NCBI RefSeq assembly: GCF_020172665.1
Contig: NZ_CP083985.1
Coordinates: forward strand, 1,518,147-1,582,146
DNA: 64,000 bases
Direction: 5' to 3'
Source: [Mycobacterium] zoologicum
GTDB lineage: Bacteria > Actinomycetota > Actinomycetes > Mycobacteriales > Mycobacteriaceae
A model generated the notes under the pieces. The model saw nothing but the letters and a program-made list of their open reading frames with translations. It did not search any database and had not been told where the DNA came from. Positions 14,032 through 23,319 of the stretch are shown here, in pieces; the stretch's first letter is position 1; every line of letters starts with the position of its first letter. Position numbers and translations under genes: made by a program.

Positions 14032-14802
14032 TCAACTGTCGCATTTACCTGCCGCCGTGCAGAACCCAATTATATTATTGACGAATGGAAAGAATCCAGT
14101 GTTCATGTCGGGATCATCGTTGATGTAGGTGTTGTGATATGCATCCGTTACAAACGAGTATATTAGTTTTCTTACGCCGTCGATTTCGCCATATACGGCG
14201 ACCGGTACCCCATTTTTGAGGCCGCCTCCGTCGATCAGGTTCTGATGGCCGGCGTCGAGGACGCTTGACGGAATGTTTCCCCAGCCGCCGCCCGTGTCCC
14301 AAAGTGCATGTACTTTCACGGGTGCCTGGTCGCCGATCTTCACCCACAATGATGAATATGGAGTATCGACATCTCCCGGCCTATCGCCGTAATATTCCGT
14401 CCAGTGAACACCAGGCGGCGTTCCGAAGCCCAAGAGGTGTTCCGGTTCGTCGATGACCAAGACCGAGCCGAGGTTTCCTGGCAGGGCCGCGGTAACGATT
14501 GGACCGGGGCCGCCGGTGCCCAGTCCTACGCCCATGATTGAAGCTGCACCGTATTTATCGACATAGTCGAAATCTTTGAGAAAGGCCAATCCGAGCGCAA
14601 AATTGAGCCAGCCGCTAAATCCCGACCCGGATGATATTAGCACTTGCATTTCTGTTGGCCCGGATACCAGTTCGCTTCCGGTTTGAATGTCGTGACCGAA
14701 TCCAATTTGGTTTACTGGAAGTGTTAGATACCAAAGCGGATCATTGTCGCCAAAACTAACAAGAGCGACGGCTATGCCGCAGCGCTGGAGACGCCCGCCT
14801 TC
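14032..14802 (-). pseudogene. C-terminal remnant of a PecA-type aspartic protease
   Basis: Open frame of about 257 codons with no start near its beginning; an internal ATG lies at 14649. The fragment has WYLTLPVNQIGFG and, near the middle, VHALWDTGGGWGNIPSSVL, whose DTGGG resembles the second catalytic Asp motif of PecA-family proteases that cleave PE/PE_PGRS proteins in mycobacteria. The first catalytic lobe and any PE domain are missing, and an in-frame TAG lies at 14803-14805. Base composition is more AT-rich than its neighbours. It is a likely remnant of an imported PE/PPE-type gene between two conserved genes. Confidence 0.6.
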
Positions 14803-14922
14803 CTAGCGACGGCCGGGGATGGCGGCTTTGCAGCGCAGACTCCGGAGCCTTCTGTCGGCTCAATGGCCTTCCCGCACAGGGCATCCCCTCAACCTCAGCG
14901 TCAAGCGCGCTGGCGATCGCCG

Positions 14923-15729
14923 TTAGCCCCCGCCGAGCTTTTTGTAGACCGCACCGACGATCGGGGCGACGATGGCCCGCGGGCCGTACCCGGTGGCCAT
15001 CGACATGGCCTTGGATGTGACCCCCGGTACCACCCGCATCTTGTTGCGCTCCAACGCATCCAGCGACAGCTTGGCAGTGTGTTGGACGGAGATCCACAGG
15101 AAGTCCGGGATCAGCTTGTCGACCAGCGAGGCTTCGGCGGCGTCAGGCATCTCGGCGCGCACCGGCCCGGGTGCCAGCACCGTCACGTGCACGCCAGTCT
15201 TGCGCAACTCGCCGCGCAGCGACTCGCTGAAGGTGTTGGCGAAAGCCTTGGTCGCGGCGTAGGTGGCGTTATTGGGAATCGGTGAGTTGCCGGCCACCGA
15301 ACCCGAGATCAGGATGCCGCCGGCGTTGCGCTCCAGCATGCCCGGCAGCACGGCCAGCACCAGGTCGTGCACTGCGACGGCGTTCAGCTGCACCTGGGCC
15401 TTCTCCGCCGCCGGGTCCAGTCCGGAGATCGGCCCGAAGGTCGCGGTGCCGGCGTTGGCGCACAGCACCGAGATCTCGCGGCCGGCCAACTCGGTGCAGA
15501 ACACGTCGCGGGCCGCCGGATCGGCCAGGTCGACCGCGCGGACCTCCACGGCCACCCGGTATTTGTCGCGAAGCCGCTCGGCTACATCGTTGAGCACGTC
15601 CTCGCGGCGGGCGGTGATGATCAGGCCGTGGCCGCGGGCGGCCAGCTCGGTGGCTAACGCCTCACCGATTCCCTGGGAAGCTCCGGTGACAACGGCACGG
15701 GCGTCAGGGCTGGGAGCAGGCACTGGCAT
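14923..15729 (-). CDS. cmrA: Mycolate beta-keto reductase, SDR family
   Basis: 268-aa short-chain dehydrogenase: VVTGASQGIGEA (NADPH-binding Gly-rich loop, about residues 13-24), CANAGTATFG, and YAATKAFANTF (catalytic Tyr/Lys). It is the orthologue by sequence style and synteny of Rv2509/CmrA, which reduces the 3-oxo intermediate after Pks13 condensation to give mature mycolic acids. The C-terminus has a hydrophobic segment (AIVAPIVGAVYKKL) that may associate with the membrane. It is divergent from the next permease gene with a very short gap. Confidence 0.85.
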   Translation of the reverse strand: MPVPAPSPDARAVVTGASQGIGEALATELAARGHGLIITARREDVLNDVAERLRDKYRVAVEVRAVDLADPAARDVFCTELAGREISVLCANAGTATFGPISGLDPAAEKAQVQLNAVAVHDLVLAVLPGMLERNAGGILISGSVAGNSPIPNNATYAATKAFANTFSESLRGELRKTGVHVTVLAPGPVRAEMPDAAEASLVDKLIPDFLWISVQHTAKLSLDALERNKMRVVPGVTSKAMSMATGYGPRAIVAPIVGAVYKKLGGG

Positions 15730-15752
15730 GAGGCAATCGTAGAGTGCCAGAC

Positions 15753-17063
15753 ATGGGTGCCCCGGCGGTGGTCAAGTCCGGGCGGTCGCAGGTGGTGGCA
15801 TGGGCGCTGTGGGACACCGGCGCCGCCGCGGTCAGCGCGATCGTGGTGACGTTCGTGTTCTCGGTCTATCTGACCAGCAGCGTTGGCCGGGATCTGCCCG
15901 GCGAGGTGTCCCCGGCCAGCTGGCTGGGCCGCACGCTGGCGATCTCCGGGCTGACCGTGGCCGTGGTGGCGCCGGTGGTCGGGGTGTGGGTGGCCGGGCC
16001 ACACCGCCGGCGGGTGACCCTGGCGGCGCTGACCGGCACCGCGGTGCTGCTGATCGCGTCGATGAGCCTGATCCGCGAATCGCCGGCCTATCTGGCGCCG
16101 GGGCTGGCGCTGCTGGCGCTGACCGCCGCCTGCGGTGATCTGGCCAGCGTCCCCTACAACGCCATGCTCAAGCAGGTGTCGACGCCGACAAACGCAGGGC
16201 GGATCTCCGGATTCGGCTGGGCGGCGGGCTACGGAGGCAGCGTGGTGCTGCTGCTGTTGGTCTATGTGGGCTTCATCTCCGGGGACGGCCCGCATCGGGG
16301 CCTGCTGGGTCTGCCCACCCACGACGGGGTCAACGTGCGGGCGGCGATGCTGCTGGCCGCGGCGTGGCTGGCGGTGTTCGCGCTACCGCTGGTCTTCAGC
16401 GCCCACCGGATGGCCGCCGACGACGAGGAGCTGCCGCCGCGGCTGGGGCTGTTCGGCGCTTACCGTCGGCTGTGGAGCGACATCAGCACCGAATGGCATC
16501 GCGACCGCAATCTGGTCTTCTACCTGATCGCCAGTGCGATCTTCCGGGACGGGTTGGCCGGGGTGTTCGCCTTCGGCGCGGTGTTGGGGGTCAACGTGTA
16601 CGGCATCTCGTCGGGCGATGTGTTGATCTTCGGGGTGGTCGCCAGCGTGGTGGCCGCCGTCGGGGCGATCGCCGGGGGCCTGCTCGACGACCGGATCGGA
16701 TCCAAGACGGTGATCGTCGGGTCGCTGGTGGCGATGGTCGCCGCCGGAACGACCCTGATGGCGTTGTCCGGGCCGAAGGCGTTCTGGGTCTGCGGGCTAC
16801 TGCTGTGCCTGTTCATCGGGCCGACCCAATCCTCGGCGCGCACACTGCTGCTGCGGATGGCGCAGCAGGGCCGGGAGGGGTTCGAAGGCGTCGCCTTCGG
16901 CCTCTACACGATGACCGGCCGGGCCGTGTCGTTCCTGGCGCCCTGGCTGTTCTCGGTCTTCGTCGACGTGTTTCACACCGACCGGGCCGGCATGGGCGGG
17001 TTGTGCACCGTGCTGGGGATCGGCCTGCTGGCGATGCTGGCCGTGCGGGTACCGCGCGGCTGA
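15753..17063 (+). CDS. MFS-type permease (Rv2508c family)
   Basis: About 436 aa and 12 predicted membrane helices. It resembles the UMF1/Atg22-like major facilitator group: an early VVAWALWDTGAAAVSAIVVT helix, GDLASVPYNAML between helices 4 and 5, and LLDDRIGSKTVIVGSL after helix 8. Substrate unknown. ATG 15753 is preferred over GTG 15744. It stays next to cmrA in mycobacteria, so a link to envelope lipids is possible, but nothing in the sequence proves it. Confidence 0.8.
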   Translation: MGAPAVVKSGRSQVVAWALWDTGAAAVSAIVVTFVFSVYLTSSVGRDLPGEVSPASWLGRTLAISGLTVAVVAPVVGVWVAGPHRRRVTLAALTGTAVLLIASMSLIRESPAYLAPGLALLALTAACGDLASVPYNAMLKQVSTPTNAGRISGFGWAAGYGGSVVLLLLVYVGFISGDGPHRGLLGLPTHDGVNVRAAMLLAAAWLAVFALPLVFSAHRMAADDEELPPRLGLFGAYRRLWSDISTEWHRDRNLVFYLIASAIFRDGLAGVFAFGAVLGVNVYGISSGDVLIFGVVASVVAAVGAIAGGLLDDRIGSKTVIVGSLVAMVAAGTTLMALSGPKAFWVCGLLLCLFIGPTQSSARTLLLRMAQQGREGFEGVAFGLYTMTGRAVSFLAPWLFSVFVDVFHTDRAGMGGLCTVLGIGLLAMLAVRVPRG

Positions 17064-17067
17064 ACCG

Positions 17068-17847
17068 TCAGGCGGCCGCCGCGCAGACCGTCAGGATGCT
17101 GCCCGTGCGCTCACGGACCAGGGTCCCGTCCACCGTCAACGAACAGGTGATCTGCTCACCGAAGTTCACCACGGTGACCGCCGCGGCCGTGGTCGCCGGC
17201 GGAACCAGGGTGACCTCCTTGCTCCACGGCAGGGTCACGTTGAAGTCGGTCTTGAGCACACCGCCGGTGTCCAGATAGGCGATGCTTAGCACCTTTCCGG
17301 TCCCGGTGACCCGGTAGACGATGGTCTCGGGAACCCCAGCGGTGGTCGACGTCGTCGGTGGTGTGGTGCTCGGGGCGCTCGGCGTGGTCTCCGGCGCCGA
17401 TGTCCGCGGGGGCGCGGTGGTGGTGGATGTGCGCGGGGGAACCGGCACACTCGGAGCGGTCGGCAGCGGGGTGACCGGTGTAAGCGTGGCCGAATTCCGT
17501 TGTGACCCATTGGCGATCACCAGGGCGATCACCATGCCGACGACCAACAGCACCGCCGCCCCGGCCACCAGCCACAACCAGTTGGGGAAGCGCGGGGGCT
17601 CGGGTGGGCCGCCGCCGGCCGGGCCGCCGCTGGGGGGTTGCGGGATATCCCAATCTTGGCGCGGCAGTTCGGCAGTCGGGTGTGGCACCTGCGGCGAATA
17701 GCCGGACGGATACATCGGAACCTGGCCGGCATAGGCCGGATCCACCTGGGACGGAATGCCGGTGGTCGGTGGCTCGTAGGGCCCCTGAGGCGAGGTCTGG
17801 CCCCGCCAGTAGTGATCGGAACCCTCCGGCTGATACGGATCCGTCAT
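17068..17847 (-). CDS. Proline-rich membrane protein, MmpS-like C-domain
   Basis: 259 aa, Rv2507-like. A Pro/Gly/Tyr-rich cytoplasmic segment (1-90) is followed by one membrane helix (NWLWLVAGAAVLLVVGMVIA), a long Pro/Ser/Thr linker, and an extracytoplasmic beta domain (VYRVTGTGKVLSIAYLD ... TCSLTVDG) of the type seen in MmpS accessory proteins. ATG 17847 has GAGG five bases upstream. No MmpL partner is adjacent. Its end lies 5 bases from the convergent permease gene. Confidence 0.8.
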   Translation of the reverse strand: MTDPYQPEGSDHYWRGQTSPQGPYEPPTTGIPSQVDPAYAGQVPMYPSGYSPQVPHPTAELPRQDWDIPQPPSGGPAGGGPPEPPRFPNWLWLVAGAAVLLVVGMVIALVIANGSQRNSATLTPVTPLPTAPSVPVPPRTSTTTAPPRTSAPETTPSAPSTTPPTTSTTAGVPETIVYRVTGTGKVLSIAYLDTGGVLKTDFNVTLPWSKEVTLVPPATTAAAVTVVNFGEQITCSLTVDGTLVRERTGSILTVCAAAA

Positions 17848-17913
17848 GCCCACCTCATGGATTGCAGGGTACCTGCGCCGGGCGGATTGCGGCGGTGACG
17901 CCGCGCAGGGCGG

Positions 17914-18561
17914 TCAACTCCCGGCGGCGTCCAGTGCGCTGATCGTCATCGCCCGCAACACCGCTCGCGAGCGTTCCGGGGCGGCCGGCCGGGCCCCGGT
18001 GGGCTTCATGCTGTGCGGCGTCGAGTTCAGCAGGCCGAAGGCCGCATGCGCCATCATCCGGGCGTCGGCCTCGTCCAGTCCGTCGTGCCGCGCACGCAAC
18101 ACCGCCACCCAGACCTCCACGTATTGGCGCTGGGCGCTGCGCACCTGGCGCTGCGCCCCGGCCGGCAGATGCGCCAGATCGCGGTCCTGGATGCGGATCA
18201 GGTCCGGCTCCCCGAACGCGAAATCCAGATGAAAGTCGACCAGGCCGCCCAGCACCGTTTCCGGACTCTGGCCACCCGCTTCGACGGCGCGTGCACCGGC
18301 GAGCAACCGGGTACTGATGCCGACCAGCAACTCGACCAGCAGTGCTTCCTTGTTGGGGAAGTGCCGGTAGATGGCAGGCCCGCTGACCCCGGCCGCGGCA
18401 CCGATGTCCTCCAGTCGCACCGCGAGAAAGCCGCGCTGGGCGAAGAGTCGCTCGGCTGCGGCCAGCAACTGGCTGCGCCGGTCGGATTTCAGCCGACTGC
18501 GCCGGTTGACCGGTTCGTCGTCATCGGCCTGGGCGGACGCTGCCATGACGCCTCCGCTCAT
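17914..18561 (-). CDS. TetR-family regulator of the leucine-catabolism cluster
   Basis: 215 aa. The N-terminal HTH is [20 protein letters not shown], followed by [26 protein letters not shown], a standard TetR fold; the C-terminal ligand domain resembles regulators that sense acyl-CoAs. It is divergent from fadD35 and corresponds to Rv2506, which is reported to control branched-chain keto-acid catabolism. Palindromes with the half-site GTTAAT lie in this intergenic region (18574-18591) and in front of scoA (20318-20337), so it probably represses both promoters until an acyl-CoA product accumulates. Confidence 0.85.
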   Translation of the reverse strand: MSGGVMAASAQADDDEPVNRRSRLKSDRRSQLLAAAERLFAQRGFLAVRLEDIGAAAGVSGPAIYRHFPNKEALLVELLVGISTRLLAGARAVEAGGQSPETVLGGLVDFHLDFAFGEPDLIRIQDRDLAHLPAGAQRQVRSAQRQYVEVWVAVLRARHDGLDEADARMMAHAAFGLLNSTPHSMKPTGARPAAPERSRAVLRAMTISALDAAGS

Positions 18562-18573
18562 CGTGGACAGCTG

Positions 18574-18591
18574 AGTTAATGGTCACTAACG
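18574..18591. promoter_or_regulatory. TetR operator between regulator and fadD35
   Basis: AGTTAATGGTCACTAACG is an imperfect palindrome of half-sites GTTAAT/ACTAAC around GGTC. The same half-site and 4-bp spacing recur at 20318-20337. It overlaps an upstream in-frame ATG at 18579, which argues that fadD35 starts later, at 18645. Confidence 0.65.
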
Positions 18592-18644
18592 TAACACTCA
18601 TCGACGGAATCCGAGCCGGTCTCGGGCGCAACGGTGGAGGCCCG

Positions 18645-20285
18645 ATGGCAACCGCGGGAACCAGCTCACGCGGTGCGCCGTCCTATGACCGCGGCGAGAC
18701 TTCGCTCGCTCTGCTGACCACGACCATCGGGGTCAATCTGGCGGCCAGCGCCGCGGCCTTCCCGGATCGTGATGCACTGGTTGATGTTTCGTCGGGTCGG
18801 CGCTGGAGTTACGCCGAGTTCGTCCATGACGTGCGGCGGCTGGCCAGTGGCCTGATCCAGGCGGGTGTCGTGGCGGGGGACCGGGTGGGCATCTGGGCGC
18901 CCAACTGCGCCGAGTGGGTGCTGACGCAGTACGCCACCTCCGAGATCGGGGCGGTACTGGTCACCGTCAATCCCGCCTACCGCTCCCACGAATTGGCCCA
19001 CGCACTAGGGCAGTCGGGGATGGCGATGGTCATCGCGGCTTCGCGTTTCAAGACCTCGGATTATGCCGGAATGCTGCGGGAGGCCGCCCCGGGCTGTCCG
19101 CAGCTGCGCGAGACGGTGATCATCGGCGATACCCGCTGGCGGGAACTCGCGGGCACTCCGGTCGATGCCACGGCCCTGGCGCAGCGTACCGTGACGCTGG
19201 ACCCGCAGGATCCGATCAACATTCAATACACCTCGGGCACAACGGGTTACCCGAAAGCTGCCACGCTCACTCACCGCAACATCCTCAACAACGGCTATCT
19301 GGTCGGCGAACTGCTCGGCTACACCGCATCCGACCGGATCTGCCTGCCGGTCCCGTTCTATCACTGCTTCGGCCTGACGATGGGCAATCTGGCTGCCACC
19401 AGCCACGGCGCGGCCATCGTCATCCCGGCCGCCGGCTTCGACGCGGCGGCTACGCTGCGTGCCGTCCAGGACGAGGCGTGCACCAGCCTGTACGGCGTGC
19501 CCACCATGTTCATCGCCGAGTTGGGCCTGGCCGACTTCGCCGACTACGACCTGAGCAGCCTGCGCACCGGGATCATGGCCGGGTCGCCGTGTCCGGCCGA
19601 GGTGATGCGGCGGGTGATCGACGACATGCACATGGCCGAGGTCGCGATCTGCTACGGCATGACCGAGACCTCGCCGGTGTCGACGCAGACCCGCGCCGAC
19701 GACTCATTGGAACGCCGGGTCGAAACGGTCGGGCGTGTTGGACCACACCTGGAGATCAAGGTCAGCGATCGGATCACCGGTCAGGTGGTGCCGCGCGGGC
19801 AGACCGGCGAGTTCTGCACCCGTGGTTATGCGGTGATGACCGGCTACTGGGACGACCCGGAGACGACCGCCGAGGTCATCGACGCCGACGGCTGGATGCA
19901 CACCGGCGACCTGGCGGTCATGGACGACGACGGCTATGTGCGAATCACCGGGCGCATCAAGGACATGGTGATCCGGGGCGGGGAGAACATCTACCCGCGT
20001 GAGATCGAGGAATTCCTCCACGGTCACCCCGACATCCTCGACGTCCAGGTCATCGGGGTGCCCGATGCGACCTACGGAGAGGAACTGATGGCAGTGGTCA
20101 GGCTGCGCGACGAGGCGACGTCGTTGACGGCCGAAATGTTGCGGGACTTCTGCGCCGGCCGGTTGGCGCACTTCAAGGTGCCGCGCTATCTGCGGGTCGT
20201 CGATGACTTTCCGATGACGGTGACCGGCAAGGTCCGCAAGGACGAGATGCGCCGGCAGGCGATCGAGCATTTGGCCGACGGCTGA
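18645..20285 (+). CDS. fadD35: Fatty-acyl/carboxylate-CoA ligase FadD35
   Basis: 546-aa ANL-superfamily acyl-CoA synthetase. The P-loop is [12 protein letters not shown], the adenylate motif YGMTETSP, the hinge [16 protein letters not shown], and the C-terminal catalytic lysine lies in [12 protein letters not shown]. It activates a carboxylic acid as acyl-AMP and transfers it to CoA. The start at 18645 has GTGGAGG just upstream and gives the length of M. tuberculosis FadD35; the longer frame would run through the operator. Position at the head of the cluster suggests acetoacetate, isovalerate or related branched acids, but substrate is not established. Confidence 0.9.
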   Translation: MATAGTSSRGAPSYDRGETSLALLTTTIGVNLAASAAAFPDRDALVDVSSGRRWSYAEFVHDVRRLASGLIQAGVVAGDRVGIWAPNCAEWVLTQYATSEIGAVLVTVNPAYRSHELAHALGQSGMAMVIAASRFKTSDYAGMLREAAPGCPQLRETVIIGDTRWRELAGTPVDATALAQRTVTLDPQDPINIQYTSGTTGYPKAATLTHRNILNNGYLVGELLGYTASDRICLPVPFYHCFGLTMGNLAATSHGAAIVIPAAGFDAAATLRAVQDEACTSLYGVPTMFIAELGLADFADYDLSSLRTGIMAGSPCPAEVMRRVIDDMHMAEVAICYGMTETSPVSTQTRADDSLERRVETVGRVGPHLEIKVSDRITGQVVPRGQTGEFCTRGYAVMTGYWDDPETTAEVIDADGWMHTGDLAVMDDDGYVRITGRIKDMVIRGGENIYPREIEEFLHGHPDILDVQVIGVPDATYGEELMAVVRLRDEATSLTAEMLRDFCAGRLAHFKVPRYLRVVDDFPMTVTGKVRKDEMRRQAIEHLADG

Positions 20286-20337
20286 CAGCGCGGCTAGAGA
20301 ATGGTATTCTCTGGCATCAGTTAATCAACATTAACTG
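20282..20337 (+). promoter_or_regulatory. sco-acc operon promoter with TetR palindrome
   Basis: A -35 CTGACA (20282-20287) and -10 TATTCT (20305-20310) are 17 bp apart. Starting where transcription should begin is a perfect palindrome, CAGTTAATCAACATTAACTG (20318-20337), sharing half-sites with the operator at 18574-18591. A bound TetR dimer there would block initiation. Transcription would run through scoA to citE, whose genes are all overlapping or within 30 bp. Confidence 0.75.
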
Positions 20338-20354
20338 AAATCGAGGAGGCGCGG

Positions 20355-21107
20355 GTGGCGATGGACAAGGTCGTCGCGACGGCGGCGCAAGCCGTGGCCG
20401 ACGTGACCGACGGTGCGTCCCTGGCGGTGGGCGGGTTCGGGCTCTGTGGCATTCCGGAGGCGTTGATCGACGCCTTGTTGCAGCTCGGCGTCACCGATCT
20501 GGAGACCGTTTCCAACAACTGCGGCGTTGACGGCATCGGCCTGGGAGTGCTCTTGGAGCACAAAAGAATTCGTCGGACGGTCAGCTCCTATGTGGGCGAG
20601 AACAAGGAGTTCGCCCGCCAGTTCCTCTCCGGTGAGCTCGAAGTCGAGCTGACCCCGCAGGGCACGCTGGCCGAACGGCTGCGCGCGGGCGGCGCGGGTA
20701 TCCCGGCGTTCTACACACCCACCGGTGTGGGGACCCAGGTGGCCGACGGCGGCCTGCCGTGGCGGTACGACGGTGACGGCGGGGTGGCGGTGGCCTCGCC
20801 ACGCAAGGAGACCCGCGACTTCGACGGACGCACCTATGTTCTGGAGCGCGCGATCCGCACCGACTTCGCCCTGGTGCACGCTTGGAAGGGCGACCGGCAC
20901 GGGAACCTGGTCTACCGCGAAGCCGCCGCCAACTTCAACCCGGAATGCGCTGCGGCGGGCCGCATTACCATCGCGCAGGTCGAGCACCTGGTCGAACCCG
21001 GCGAGATCTGCCCCGCCGAGGTACACACCCAGGGGGTTTTCGTACACCGGGTGGTGCATGTGCCCGATCCGGTCAAGCGAATCGAGCGGGAGACGGTGCG
21101 CGCATGA
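20355..21107 (+). CDS. scoA: 3-oxoacid CoA-transferase subunit A
   Basis: 250 aa. Family I CoA-transferase alpha subunit: [18 protein letters not shown] (CoA-binding GxGGF-like loop), [15 protein letters not shown], and [14 protein letters not shown]. With ScoB it exchanges CoA between succinyl-CoA and acetoacetate. That fits the end of leucine breakdown, where HMG-CoA lyase releases acetoacetate. GTG 20355 follows GAGGAGG. The stop overlaps scoB. Confidence 0.93.
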   Translation: MAMDKVVATAAQAVADVTDGASLAVGGFGLCGIPEALIDALLQLGVTDLETVSNNCGVDGIGLGVLLEHKRIRRTVSSYVGENKEFARQFLSGELEVELTPQGTLAERLRAGGAGIPAFYTPTGVGTQVADGGLPWRYDGDGGVAVASPRKETRDFDGRTYVLERAIRTDFALVHAWKGDRHGNLVYREAAANFNPECAAAGRITIAQVEHLVEPGEICPAEVHTQGVFVHRVVHVPDPVKRIERETVRA

Positions 21108-21745
21108 CCCTCACCAGAGACGAGTTGGCCGCACGGGTGGCCGCCGAACTGTGCGACGGACAGTACGTCAACCTCGGGATCGGGCTGCCCACCTTGATTC
21201 CCAACCACATTCCCGACGGCATCAACGTGGTGCTGCACTCGGAGAACGGAATCCTCGGCGTCGGACCGTACCCGTTGCCCGAGGACCTTGACGCCGACCT
21301 GATCAACGCCGGCAAAGAAACGGTGACCGTGCTGCCCGGGGCGTCCTTCTTCTCGTCGTCCGCTTCGTTCGGAGTCATCCGCGGTGGTCACCTGGACGTG
21401 GCAGTCCTTGGCGCCATGCAGGTTTCGGCGACCGGCGACCTGGCCAACTGGATGATTCCCGGCAAGATGATCAAGGGCATGGGCGGCGCGATGGACCTGG
21501 TACACGGAGCGCGGCGGGTGATCGTGATGATGGAACACGCCGCCAAGGACGGCAGTGCCAAAATCGTCGAGCAGTGCACGTTACCGCTCACCGGTGCGCG
21601 CTGCGTCGACCGGATCATCACCGACCTGGCCGTCATCGACGTCACCGAAGCGGGCCTGGATTTGATCGAGACCGCGCCGGGTGTCACCGTCGAGGAGGTC
21701 GTCGCCAAAACCGGCGCACCGCTGAATCTTTCGAACGCGTCATGA
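21104..21745 (+). CDS. scoB: 3-oxoacid CoA-transferase subunit B
   Basis: 213 aa from ATG 21104, which overlaps the scoA stop (ATGA); the open frame continues upstream but only as a shadow of scoA. The catalytic glutamate is in [12 protein letters not shown], and the [17 protein letters not shown] segment is typical of the beta subunit. It works with ScoA as an A2B2 enzyme. Its end overlaps accD1. Confidence 0.93.
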   Translation: MTLTRDELAARVAAELCDGQYVNLGIGLPTLIPNHIPDGINVVLHSENGILGVGPYPLPEDLDADLINAGKETVTVLPGASFFSSSASFGVIRGGHLDVAVLGAMQVSATGDLANWMIPGKMIKGMGGAMDLVHGARRVIVMMEHAAKDGSAKIVEQCTLPLTGARCVDRIITDLAVIDVTEAGLDLIETAPGVTVEEVVAKTGAPLNLSNAS

Positions 21746-23313
21746 CCGCGCCGACTTTCGCCGACGAGCACCGGCGCCTGGTCTCCGAACTCAACGCCAA
21801 GCTGGCGGCGGCCGCGCTCGGCGGCAACGAGCGCTCCCGGGAGCGGCACGTCGCCCGCGGCAAGCTGCTCCCCCGCGACCGGGTCGACCGGCTGCTGGAC
21901 CCGGGCAGCCCCTTCCTGGAGCTGGCCCCGCTGGCTGCCGACGGCATGTACGACGACGAGTGCCCCGGAGCCGGGATCATCACCGGGATCGGGCGGGTCT
22001 CTGGGCGGGAGTGCGTGATCGTCGCCAACGACGCCACCGTCAAAGGCGGCACCTACTATCCGGTGACGGTCAAAAAGCATCTGCGCGCCCAAGAGGTCGC
22101 GCTGGGCAACCGGCTGCCGTGCCTGTATCTGGTGGATTCCGGCGGCGCGTTTCTGCCCCGCCAGGACGAGGTGTTCCCCGACCGTGAGCATTTCGGCCGG
22201 ATCTTCTACAACCAGGCCACCATGAGCGCATTGGGCATCCCGCAGATCGCGGCGGTGCTGGGATCGTGCACCGCGGGTGGCGCCTACGTGCCGGCGATGA
22301 GCGACGAGGCGGTGATCGTCCGGGAGCAGGGCACCATCTTCCTGGGCGGCCCACCCCTGGTGAAGGCCGCCACCGGAGAGGTGGTGACCGCCGAAGAACT
22401 CGGCGGCGGTGACCTGCACTCGCGCGTCTCGGGAGTCACCGACTACCTGGCCGACGACGATGAACACGCGCTACGCATCGTGCGGCAGATCGCGGCGACC
22501 TTCGGCCCTCGGATCGAAAGCCCTTGGGATATAGCGGATTCCGTCGAGCCTCGGCATGACCCGTCCGGGCTCTACGACGTGGTTCCGCCCGACCCGCGGG
22601 TGCCCTACGACGTGCGGCAGGTGATCACACGGCTGGTCGACGGCAGTGAGTTCAGCGAGTTCAAGGCCGAATACGGCAAGACCCTGGTGACCGCGTTCGC
22701 ACGCATCCACGGGCATCCGGTGGGGATCATCGCCAACAACGGGGTGCTGTTCGGCGAATCCGCGGTCAAGGGAGCGCACTTCATCGAACTGTGCGACAAG
22801 CGCTCGATTCCACTGGTGTTCCTGCAGAACATCGCGGGCTTCATGGTCGGCCGCGACTACGAGGCCGGCGGCATCGCCAAGCACGGCGCCAAGATGGTGA
22901 CCGCGGTGGCCTGCGCGCGAGTGCCCAAGCTGACGGTGGTGATCGGCGGGTCCTACGGGGCGGGCAACTACTCGATGTGCGGGCGGGCGTATTCGCCACG
23001 TTTCCTGTGGATGTGGCCGAATGCCCGGATATCGGTGATGGGCGGCGAACAGGCCGCCTCGGTGTTGGCCACCGTGCGCGGCGAACAGCTCGAGGCCGCC
23101 GGCAAGCCGTGGTCGCCCGCCGAGGAGGACGCGTTCAAAGCCCCGATCCGCGAGCAGTATGAGGCGCAGGGCAACCCGTACTACTCGACCGCCAGGTTGT
23201 GGGACGACGGGATCATCGACCCCGCCGACACCAGAACAGTGCTGGGACTGGCCCTTTCGGTGTGTGCGAATGCGCCGCTGGATCCGGTCTCCTACGGCGT
23301 CTTCCGGATGTGA
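21742..23313 (+). CDS. accD1: Acyl-CoA carboxylase beta subunit AccD1
   Basis: 523-aa carboxyltransferase, starting at ATG 21742 (overlap with scoB). CoA-site glycines occur in [20 protein letters not shown] and biotin-site glycines in [20 protein letters not shown]. The strong likeness to 3-methylcrotonyl-CoA carboxylase beta subunits, and M. tuberculosis AccD1, point to 3-methylcrotonyl-CoA as substrate in leucine degradation. Partner is AccA1, directly downstream. Confidence 0.93.
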   Translation: MTAPTFADEHRRLVSELNAKLAAAALGGNERSRERHVARGKLLPRDRVDRLLDPGSPFLELAPLAADGMYDDECPGAGIITGIGRVSGRECVIVANDATVKGGTYYPVTVKKHLRAQEVALGNRLPCLYLVDSGGAFLPRQDEVFPDREHFGRIFYNQATMSALGIPQIAAVLGSCTAGGAYVPAMSDEAVIVREQGTIFLGGPPLVKAATGEVVTAEELGGGDLHSRVSGVTDYLADDDEHALRIVRQIAATFGPRIESPWDIADSVEPRHDPSGLYDVVPPDPRVPYDVRQVITRLVDGSEFSEFKAEYGKTLVTAFARIHGHPVGIIANNGVLFGESAVKGAHFIELCDKRSIPLVFLQNIAGFMVGRDYEAGGIAKHGAKMVTAVACARVPKLTVVIGGSYGAGNYSMCGRAYSPRFLWMWPNARISVMGGEQAASVLATVRGEQLEAAGKPWSPAEEDAFKAPIREQYEAQGNPYYSTARLWDDGIIDPADTRTVLGLALSVCANAPLDPVSYGVFRM

Positions 23314-23319
23314 GTGACA

